Below are positions 26,101-34,203 of a DNA stretch of 64,000 nucleotides, piece by piece; within the stretch, counting starts at the first letter, position 1, and every line of letters begins with the position of its first letter. The translations under genes were made by a program, and so were the position numbers. The stretch is from Phoenix dactylifera. Taxonomy: Eukaryota > Streptophyta > Magnoliopsida > Arecales > Arecaceae. The notes under the pieces were generated by a model. That model was not told the DNA's origin. It saw nothing but the letters and a program-made list of their open reading frames with translations, and did no database searches. The stretch spans positions 1 to 64,000 of the forward strand of contig NW_024067838.1 of assembly GCF_009389715.1 (NCBI RefSeq). The letters are read 5' to 3'.

Positions 26101-26839
26101 TCTACCCCGCAGTCAGCTTTTCTGCCCATTCTTTTGGTTTAGGTTCGGAATTCGTTTCGCTTGGAGTATTTTGAGAACATTGATATTGTAAATTTCGAAT
26201 ACATATTCTTTAAGAAAAAATTCCAATAATTTTTTATATCCAAATTCATGTAAATCACTGACATAGGTTGATCCATCCAAGACATAATTTTTTAAGACAA
26301 TTTCAGCAAGAGAATGATGAGAATTGAGAAGGGATAGCACATTTAATTTAATTTTCAAAAAAAAAAACGGATTTGGAATTCTCAGTTTGCCTGTTGAATT
26401 ATTCCAAACCACATTTCGAAATCGGCTCCGTTTCTGCCAATTTACAATTTTTCCGTCGATTTCTCGCCTCAGGGCTTCTCCCTCTTCTTTCCCTCAAAAT
26501 CCTTCTTTTCTTTACCCAATTTCCAAAGAGGAAGCTCGCATCCAATACAAACCAATTCGATTTCCAGAATCCAACACATCATCCAATTAATGAGTCGAAA
26601 TAGGGAAAGAAGAAAAACCCAACGATCAAAACAAATCAACAAAACTAGCATGGAGATGGGCTTATTACCTGGCGAAGGGTAGAGGACAAGGAGTCCATTA
26701 GCGTGAGATAGCTGTCCATCGAGTCCAGAAATTGAATAATTTTCTCATCTTCTTCTCCTCCTCCTTCTCCGCCGCCTCTCTTCGCTTCGTCTTCCTCCTC
26801 CTCTCTCGCTCGCGGGGAGCTTTGCTCGCAGTTCTCCAT
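23199..26839 (-). CDS. V-ATPase assembly factor, VMA22/CCDC115 family
   Basis: Predicted cytosolic/ER-associated chaperone for assembly of the Vo sector of the vacuolar H+-ATPase, by homology to yeast Vma22 and human CCDC115. Six exons on the minus strand, in order: 26839-26669, 24484-24352, 24094-23957, 23873-23815, 23478-23397, 23290-23199. All have GT-AG borders and the joins are in frame, giving 224 aa. The N-terminus is acidic and low in complexity, followed by the family signature FLDSMDSYLTLMDSLSSTLR (exon 1) and GWLELASARHSMG (exon 2). A variable middle follows. The C-terminal signature is SVFGTLVPPKLRAAQVSFE (exon 5) and ALDSIVELANMRSMVLSSLS (exon 6). The ATG at 26839 is the first in frame before these motifs. 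Intron 1 is unusually long (about 2.2 kb) and contains a Tourist-like MITE. The family call rests on remembered plant CCDC115 motifs. Confidence 0.85.
24796..25097. mobile_element. Tourist/PIF-Harbinger-like MITE in intron 1 of the VMA22-like gene
   Basis: A 302 bp element with imperfect terminal inverted repeats: left GGGCCTGCTTGGATGGTTG, right end (reverse complement) GGCCCTGTTTGGATTGTTG. It is flanked on both sides by TTA (24793-24795 and 25098-25100), the target duplication expected for PIF/Harbinger MITEs. It has no coding capacity. Confidence 0.75.
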
Positions 26840-27130
26840 CGACTGCCAAGGCCAAAACCCGGACCCAAAACACAGAGCTCCGCTTTGCTTTTTGGGGTCT
26901 TTACTTCTCCAGACGGATGAGATGTTATGCGTAACTGTGTATCGGTATCGGCCAGCGGAACTGCTGTAACGTGTATCGGTCGTATCGCGTTGGCCAAAAT
27001 AAACCGTCATATTTCAAAGTATTTTTGAAATCACCATTTATTCTAAAAATTTAATAAAATAATTTTATTTATATATTTTATATTTTTTTATACTTCTCCT
27101 CATATGTAGGCCGGACTTTCTTTTAATAGA
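26840..27130. other. Upstream region of the VMA22-like gene
   Basis: The promoter and 5' UTR of the minus-strand gene should lie here. A patch at 26930-27000 (gtgtatcggtatcgg, gtgtatcggtcgtatcg) belongs to the same degenerate cggtatcg-type repeat seen at 405-450 and 10380-10560. The rest is AT-rich. Confidence 0.35.
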
Positions 27131-27195
27131 TGAGCCCAACATAGTTCGAACTCAGGACCTCTATTCTGATATCATATTAAATCACTACTTATCCT
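27095..27195 (-). mobile_element. Relic copia-type primer-binding site/LTR edge
   Basis: On the minus strand the sequence reads tttaatatgatatcagaata and then continues into gaggtcctgagttcgaac. This is a decayed version of the ..TTTAACATGGTATCAGAGC junction of many plant LTR elements. No ORF remains. The gypsy element at 27274 was inserted close to it. Confidence 0.4.
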
Positions 27196-27273
27196 AAAAA
27201 CATAAATTAATAAAATGAGATAAATTTATTTATATATTTTATATTTTCTTACTGGTATCAGCTAATACGATAC

Positions 27274-28021
27274 TGTTGCTGGTGGTCCAAACCGTGAACG
27301 ATTGGCACTACGGTGTGAACGGGGTTCCGTCTGAGTTGTCTTGGTTGGTGTTGGTTGCGCTCCACCTTCCGCCAAGAAACCTGCAAACAAGCCTTGCACC
27401 ACCACCAGGGTGGTGATGGCCCTCCGACGGTCAAGTCAGAGGAGATTGGAGGAGGAGGAGTGGTGATAATCGTAAGTAAGAGAGTGCTCTGGGAGATATT
27501 GCTCACCTCCCCCTTTCTCCCCCCAGCCGCATATATACCTGGCTGGGGGGTCTCTCAGGGGGGTTCGTTATCGTGGGGCACGATGGTGTGGCCACTGACA
27601 TGGCCGTTACAGGGCGTCGTGGAGCAGCACCGGGTACGGCCACGTCAGGGCATAGTGGGGCTCCGCTTTGTACGGCTGATGCAGGAGATCGTGGAGCAGC
27701 ATCGGATACAGCCGTTGCAGGGAGTAGTGGAGCAGGAGGCCGCGACGTGCCTCTGGGGAATAGCCTGTCGTTATCAAGAGATCTCCGACTCGGGGTCGGA
27801 GCGCTGGATCAAAGGGCAGCCGACTCGGGGTCGGGCTGCGGAGCCGAGGATATCCGACTCGGGGTCGGATTGCTGGATCAAAGGGCAGCCGACTCGGGGT
27901 CGGGCTGCGGAGCCGAGGATATCCGCCTCGGGGTCGGATTGCTGGATCAAAGGGCAGCCGTAGTCTTCCTGGGCGCGCGTGCCGGTCACGTGGGGCATGG
28001 CGGCTTATTTCCCCCGTAACA
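27274..28021 (-). repeat. 3' LTR of the Tat element
   Basis: 748 bp, beginning TGTTGCTGGTGG on the + strand and ending CCCGTAACA. In element orientation a TATA-like TATATATG lies at 27530-27540. A 69 bp tandem unit is repeated about 2.6 times at 27786-27960; it contains ggatcaaagggcagccgact and is rich in ctcggggtcgg. Compared with the other LTR it has four single-base differences and lacks one C in a C run near 27510. Confidence 0.96.
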
Positions 28022-28036
28022 GTAGCCCCCCACTTC
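28022..28036 (-). other. Polypurine tract of the Tat element
   Basis: Read on the minus strand, AAGTGGGGGGCTAC lies directly before the 3' LTR start (TGTTACGG). The purine run AAGTGGGGGG is the expected plus-strand priming site, with four bases between it and the LTR. Confidence 0.7.
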
Positions 28037-28286
28037 CGAGCCTGGAACCAGAAGGGGAACAGGTGAAGGGAGTGATGTTTCGGGATTGCCGCCGTTCCTC
28101 GGAGAGGCGCGCGCGCTTCGAGCTCCCCGCCCTTTTTATGGCGTATGGCGGTTATTGCTGACCTGGCAGTCTGAGGATTTCGGCGGACATCCTTCCTTAA
28201 TGGTGTCGATTCGCCTTTGGGGCGCGAGCGACCCTTCGGCAGCCAGGCGTCCTCTGGCGTCATTGAGGCGTCACTTGCCTTTCCGC

Positions 28287-28296
28287 CTATTTAATC
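28287..28296 (+). promoter_or_regulatory. TATA-like box for the antisense accessory gene
   Basis: ctatttaat lies in a GC-rich setting, about 140 bp before the donor of the leader intron and 265 bp before the ATG. It is on the strand opposite to gag-pol, so it would drive the accessory gene independently of the LTR promoter. Assignment is by position and sequence only. Confidence 0.45.
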
Positions 28297-28557
28297 GGGG
28301 GCCTTTCCCCGTCCGTCTTCTTCTTTACAGATATTTTCAAGTTTCCCCTTTGCGCTGCTGTTGCTGCCGTCGGACTGTTCGCTCGTTTCTCCTTTGGCGC
28401 TCTCGGAGCCGTTCTTACCTCTTTTCCGGTGAGTTTTCCCCATTCTTCTGCTTAGGGCTCTCCATACTTTCCCCTCTTATACTAGTGTACTCCAGTCGCT
28501 CCGGTCTTTCCCCCCTTCCTGTCCCCGTCCTGACCGTAGGTTTATTGGCCATTAGGA

Positions 28558-30926
28558 ATGGGCGAAGTGAGAGCAGACCAAATTAAGTCGGAGCTGGTCG
28601 CCACAGACTTAGACAGACTTGTGGCTCGGTACCACCTTCCCGAGGCCTGCAACGCCACGCTCCCGGGGCCTGAGGAGAGGATGTCCCATCCTCCTCCAGG
28701 GAAGATCGCCATCAATGAGGGCATTCTCCAGGCCGGGTTCCGCTTCCCCCCTTCGGATTTGGTCATGCAGGTGCTACGGGGTTTAAGAGTGGCACCGACG
28801 CAACTGGTGCCGAACTCGTGGCGGGCCCTGACGGTCTTCCAGGTTCTCTGCCGTATGCACGAGATCCCCGCCACCCTGAATGTTTTTTGGGAGTTCTACA
28901 GCCTGAGCGGCCACCCCCAGGACAAAGGGTGGTGGTGCTTCGCAGCGCGGCGAGGATGTGGCCTTGTCAAGGAGGCTCCTACCTCCATTCACAAATGGAA
29001 GGAGCGCTTCTTTTTTGTTGATGCAGATCCCTCTTGGGAAATCAGGGCGACCTGGGAGACCCCGATGAAGTCTCCGATCGGCCTATCGAGACTGTCAAGG
29101 GAGGAGTCCGATGGCTTGGCCGCCTTGAAGGGGTTGGTTGCCGAGGGCCAGCTCCCCCCGGTGGCCCGCCTTATTTCTGAGGATACTTTGGTGAATGTCG
29201 GTCTGAGCTCGGTCCCCACCGACCGTGAGTCCGCCACCGATTCTTTCTTGACTTTTTCCCTTCTTTCGTCCCGTTCTTTTCTTTGGTTTCTCCGTCTCCG
29301 ACTATCCCGTCCTTTTTGCAGAGATCGACGACGTCATGCGGTCGGTGAAGACAAAGGCTGTTGGTAGGGCGTCCCTGCTGGAAGCAGCCCAGAGGAGGAA
29401 ACGAGCTCTTCCGAGCAGGGCCCCACCGGCGAAGAGGTCCCGTAAGGAGGTGCCTCCGACGCCGACCGACGAGTCCGGGCCCACCGATCAGGGAGATGTC
29501 GTGGGCACGGACCGGCAGCTGACGCTGTATCAGCCCTCCGGTGGTAAGATTGCCGCTACTCCGGAGGTATCATCCGAGCCTGCCCGAGACGGACGGGTCG
29601 GACGTGATCGGTCCCCGACCCGGCCTCCGACTCGGTCGGCTCCTGATGACTCGAGGAGGGACGCGCCGAGGCCCCGACCGAGCGAGACCCTATCAATTCC
29701 TGGGGTGACCCCCGCCCCGAGCGCGATCGGCCGGACTCTTCCCCAGGCGATGGATAGGGGTAAGGCTGCAGAACCACCGTCCAGCTCTGGGGAGAAATCG
29801 GGGTCTGCCTTCACTACCGATGGCGCCCGAAATCTCATCGAAACAGTGCTGCTGGAGAAGGACCGTCGGCGGGTCCGGGAGTTGGAGGTCTCTGACATTG
29901 GGGCTGCCAGCTGTGTCTGTCTCATGTCGGTGAGTGTTCTTCTGGCCGCTTTTCACCATTTATTGGCTCTGTTGTTCTCCGCCTGACTCCCTTATTTTTC
30001 CTATTTCTTAGCTCGCCCAGTACATGATCCGTCTGGAGGAGTGCTACAAGGAACAGGCGGGGCTTCTGGCGAAGGCCGAGGACCGGCTGAAAGCAGTGGA
30101 AAAGGAAGGCCAGGCTGTGGCAGGCAGGACGACCGGGGACTTCGAGGCGAGGCTCCGGGAGGCCGAAGAGCGGGCACTCGGCTTTGCTGCCCTCGAGAAG
30201 CAACTGTTGGAGGCTCAGGAGCAGCTCAAGGTTGCCTCGGGTCTCGAGGGCGAGGTCAAGAAGGCGGATGAGCGGGCCGAGAAGCAGTCCCGGAAGGCTG
30301 CCGACTACCGGGAGAGGTGGGAGAAGGCCCAGCGGTCAGCCGACGACGCCCGCAACCGAATCCGGTCTCCTGAAGCTAAGCTGGGCGAATTGGAGCCGGC
30401 CTTGGAGAAGTTCCGTGCGAGCGATCAGGAGCTTCATTCGCGCCTGACGGAGGCTGAGGCTGCTCGCATTGCTGCCGAAGCGAAGCACAAGGAGGCTCGG
30501 GCTGAGCTGCTGAGGGTCTCCACCGAGGCGGAAAGCCGGATTGTGGCGAAGGTCTTGGAGGCGAAAGCCCAGATTATGGAGCGGGCAGAGGCGGCGCTGG
30601 CCGAGAGGAGTGCGGAAATCGGGCGTCAGGCGGTAGAGGCTTATCGCCAGTCCGCCGAGTTCGCTCATGATATGTCGGAGGCAGTACAGACCTATCGTCA
30701 GTCCGACGAGTTTGTCCGTGACGCGTCGGACGCGGGGGCCGAAGCCTTTATCTTAGGCTTCGAGGAGGGCCTGGCAAGGGTGTCGGCTAAGTACCCCGAA
30801 GTTGACCTGAGCGAGATTTCCCTTCTCGACTCCTCTCCGGCGCCATTGCCTGCTGGTTCTCCTGCTGCTTCCCTACCTCCTGCGGACGAGCCCGACGTTC
30901 CCGACCCGGGAGTTCCTCCAAGCTGA
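28558..30926 (+). CDS. Spliced accessory gene of the Tat element, 'putative gypsy type transposon' (PF04195-like) protein
   Basis: Three coding exons, 28558-29224, 29322-29929 and 30012-30926, join in frame to 729 codons plus stop. Splice sites are CC|GTGAGT..TTGCAG, TCG|GTGAGT..TTCTTAG. A further leader intron, 28429-28555 (CCG|GTGAGT..CATTAG), ends two bases before the ATG. Residues about 1-222 resemble the domain annotated in plants as putative gypsy-type transposon, with AINEGILQAGFRFP and FWEFYSLSGHPQDKGWW. Residues about 223-425 are Pro/Ser/Arg-rich, basic and probably disordered. Residues about 426-729 are Ala/Glu/Lys/Arg-rich and almost certainly a long coiled coil, ending in an acidic Pro-rich tail. 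The gene lies opposite to gag-pol inside the retrotransposon. Its function is unknown; a structural or nucleic-acid-binding accessory role is possible. The domain call rests on recall of the family. Confidence 0.8.
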
Positions 30927-31090
30927 CCTCTTGTACCTTTCGTTGTCTTCTCTTTTTTTTTTGTATACCGGGGTTTTGCCAAATTGTATGGGCCTCGGCC
31001 TTGAAACAATGAAAATTAATGCTAGTTGAATGTTTCTTCATCTCGCCTTCGTCCTTCTTTTTCTTTTAACTCTCGGTAGCGTCTTGCTGA
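30927..31090 (+). terminator. 3' end region of the accessory gene
   Basis: After the TGA come a T-run (about 10 T near 30952), then ttgtatgggc and ttgaaacaatgaaaattaat at about 31000-31020. This T-rich then A-rich layout is a plausible plant polyadenylation region. A similar layout (cattgtaacc..attgaaatgaaaag) ends the second unit near 34140-34165. Confidence 0.35.
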
Positions 31091-31099
31091 CTCCTGGCT

Positions 31100-31665
31100 C
31101 CCGAAATTCTTCCGGCGCTAGGCCAGGCATCCGAGGGTTAGGCCTCAGGAAACTCTTCCGGCGCTAAGCCAGGCATCCGAGGGTTGGGCCTCGGGAAATT
31201 CTTCCGGCGCTAAGCCAGGCATCCGAGGGTTAGGCCTCAAGAAACTCTTCCGGCGCTAAGCCAGGCATCCGAGGGTTAGGCCTCAGGAAATTCTTCCGGC
31301 GCTAAGCCAGGCATCCGAAGGTTAGGCCTCAGGAAATTCTTCCGGCGCCAAGCCAGGCATCCGAGGGTTAGGCCTCAGGAAATTCTTCCGGCGCTAAGCC
31401 AGGCATCCGAGGGTTAGGCCTCAGGAAACTCTTCCGGCGCTAAGCCAGGCATCCGAGGGTTAGGCCTCAGGAAACTCTTCCGGCGCTAAGCCAGGCATCC
31501 GAGGGTTAGGCCTCAGGAAATTCTTCCGGCGCTAAGCCAGGCATCCGAGGGTTAGGCCTCAGGAAATTCTTCCGGCGCCAAGCCAGGCATCCGAGGGTTA
31601 GGCCTCAGGAAATTCTTCCGACGCTAAGCCAGGCATCCGAGGGTTAGGCCTCAGGAAATTCCACT
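31100..31665. repeat. 46 bp tandem array, about 12 copies
   Basis: Unit of 46 bp containing ttcttccggcgctaagcc and aggcatccgagggttaggcc, repeated head to tail with only occasional base changes (aaattc/aaactc, gctaa/gccaa). It sits between the accessory gene and the larger array. No coding sense. Confidence 0.93.
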
Positions 31666-33135
31666 CGTTGGTCGACCAAGGCTGGCGCATGCCGAGGCAA
31701 CTGGTCGGGGCTTCAGGCTAGTCTGCTCCCGGGATGGTCATCGGGTTAGCCTGGCATCCGAGGGCCGAGCCTCGGGACCTTCCACTCGTTGGTCGGCCAA
31801 GGCTGGCGCAAGCCGAGGCGACCGGTCGGGGCTTCCGGCTAGTCTGCTCCCGGGATGATCATCGGGCTAGCCAGGCATCCGAGGGCCGTCAAGCCTCAGG
31901 AAATTCCGCTCGTTGGTCGGCCAAGGCTGGCGCAAGCCGAGGCGACCGGTCGGGGCTTCAGGCTAGTCTGCTCCCGGGATGATCGTCGGGTTAGCCTGGC
32001 ATCCGAGGGTTGTCAAGCCTCAGGAAATTCCGCTCGTTGGTCGGCCAAGGCTGGCGCAAGCCGAGGCGACCGGTCGGGGCTTCAGGCTAGTCTGCTCCCG
32101 GGATGATCGTCGGGTTAGCCTGGCATCCGAGGGTTGTCAAGCCTCAGGAAATTCCGCTCGTTGGTCGGCCAAGGCTGGCGCAAGCCGAGGCGACCGGCCG
32201 GGGCTTCAGGCTAGTCTGCTCCCGGGATGATCGTCGGGTTAGCCTAGCATCCGAGGGTTGTCAAGCCTCAGGAAATTCCGCTCGTTGGTCGGCCAAGGCT
32301 GGCGCAAGCCGAGGCGACCGGTCGGGGCTTCAGGCTAGTCTGCTCCCGGGATGATCGTCGGGTTAGCCTGGCATCCGAGGGCCGAGCCTCGGGAAATTCC
32401 GCTCGTTGGTCGGCCAAGGCTGGCGCAAGCCGAGGCGACCGGTCGGGGCTTCAGGCTAGTCTGCTCCCGGGATGATCATCGGGTTAGCCTGGCATCCGAG
32501 GGCCGAGCCTCGGGAAATTCCACTCGTTGGTCGGCCAAGGCTGGCGCAAGCCGAGGCGACCGGTCGGGGCTTTCGGCTAGTCTGCTCCCGGGATGATCAT
32601 CGGGCTAGCCAGGCATCCGAGGGCCGAGCCTCAGGACATTCCGCTCGTTGGTCGGCCAAGGCTGGCGCAAGCCGAGGCGACCGGTCGGGGCTTCCGGCTA
32701 GTCTGCTCCCGGGATGATCATCGGGCTAGCCAGGCATCCGAGGGCCGAGCCTCGGGAAATTCCACTCGTTGGTCGGCCAAGGCTGGCGCAAGCCGAGGCG
32801 ACCGGTCGGGGCTTCCGGCTAGTCTGCTCCCGGGATGATCATCGGGCTAGCCAGGCATCCGAGGGCCGAGCCTCAGGACATTCCGCTCGTTGGTCGGCCA
32901 AGGCTGGCGCAAGCCGAGGCGACCGGTCGGGGCTTCCGGCTAGTCTGCTCCCGGGATGATCATCGGGCTAGCCAGGCATCCGAGGGCCGAGCCTCGGGAA
33001 ATTCCACTCGTTGGTCGGCCAAGGCTGGCGCAAGCCGAGGCGACCGGTCGGGGCTTCCGGCTAGTCTGCTCCCGGGATGATCATCGGGCTAGCCAGGCAT
33101 CCGAGGGCCGAGCCTCGGGAAATTCCGCTCGCTGG
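31661..33135. repeat. 121/124 bp tandem array, about 12 copies, related to the 46 bp array
   Basis: Unit of 121 bp (ccgagcctc form) or 124 bp (ttgtcaagcctc or ccgtcaagcctc form) containing ttggtcggccaaggctggcg, gaccggtcggggctt and gctcccgggatgatcatcgg. Each unit also carries gcatccgaggg..gcctc.ggaaattcc, the core of the 46 bp repeat, so the longer unit looks like the shorter one plus a 75-78 bp insert. From 32593 to 33080 two unit variants alternate (aggacattccgctcg / gggaaattccactcg), forming a 242 bp higher-order repeat. The ladder of 81-83-codon ORFs over it is an artefact of the period. Confidence 0.95.
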
Positions 33136-34200
33136 TCGTGCGCTTGTCGCTCGCTGCCCGACGGGGTTTCTCCGTGGCCAGCCGCGATCATGTTTCTCCT
33201 TTTCTCAAGCGTTGCCTGGGGGAACACGAGAAGGGCATTAAACGCTAATTAATGCGTTACCTGGGAAATCGGATCACCAGCTGCTGCTTGCGAGGAGTGT
33301 TAGTTGAGCGGCCGCGATACGCGGGTTCTTCGAGGAGGATACGGCCTGGGCGCGAGCGGAGATATGTGGACCTAGGGGTACATGACACCCGGATTGTCCT
33401 GCACAAAGAATGCGGTTTAAGGAGAATGACGCTTAGGAAATCGCGGGGAGATACGCCTCGGGAGCCGGAACGGCTCCGGTTTCAATGCGCCTGCATTTAT
33501 TGGAGCCACCCGCATCGGAACGACCAGGGGGCCGCAGTTTGGCTATAAATACAGGTGCAGGTACGATGGAGTTTGCCAAGCCGGAGCTGTTCAGGTTGCC
33601 ATGGATCGCGGACCTCCTCCTTGGCATATGACTGAGAGACTCCTGTTGAAGGAAAGGGGAGACGCTCCCCTTGCGACTTCAGCCAACTAGCCGTTTCATC
33701 TGGGATCAACAAGGAGGGTCTTCCCGGCGGAGCTCCGCTCTAGGCGTTTCATCCGGGATCACATCTCCCCTCCTTGAAGTTCAGCCTCCCGATCGAGCTC
33801 TGCACCAGACGCTCAGTCCGGGACCGCGCCTCCATATGCTCTTCCCCCTCGTATTCCTTCTCTTTCCTACCACTGGGGAGGATGGGAATATCCTTTGGAG
33901 GCGGCGTTCCCCTGGGGGCAGCGGGAGCTTCTTCTGCGGCGGCTCCTCGTCTTTTTGGTGAGGTGCTGGATGGCGCCTCCGGTTAGAAGCACCCACTTCC
34001 GGTGGGATTGCAGCTGCTTTGGATTGAGGGTTTGGGATCCTCGGTCCTCAGCTCCACAGATTCTCCACCTCTTCTTTGCTTTCTTTACTCCCTAATTCCC
34101 CTCTGGGAATTCCTTGTAATCACACGAGCACGCCATTGTAACCAGAAATTATTGAAATGAAAAGTGTTGCACCTTTTCAAATTGTCTTTCTGGCCTTGTT
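33136..34200 (+). other. Second antisense transcription-like unit in the Tat element
   Basis: Unique sequence between the array and the end of gag-pol. ggctataaatacagg at about 33540-33554 is a strong TATA-box match on the + strand. Downstream come an imperfect duplication (tttcatctgggatcaacaag / tttcatccgggatcacatct) and, at 34110-34165, ttgtaatcac, cattgtaacc and attgaaatgaaaag, which resemble a plant 3' end. ORFs inside are short (up to 96 codons) with no known domain. It may be a noncoding RNA unit, a remnant gene, or a promoter for a small protein. Confidence 0.4.
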
Positions 34201-34203
34201 GTT

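Noticed and set aside
27355..28263. ORFs of about 200 codons on both strands of the LTRs
   Set aside because: They lie in LTR sequence, overlap each other in several frames and repeat in the other LTR; no domain.
31100..33135. Array resembling a CRISPR at first glance (regular repeats)
   Set aside because: Repeats are directly adjacent without unique spacers, no cas genes exist, and the context is a plant retrotransposon.
31734..33252. Ladder of nearly identical 81-98-codon + strand ORFs
   Set aside because: They recur exactly at the 121/124 bp period of the tandem array and overlap each other; they are by-products of a repeat unit whose length lets a frame run on.
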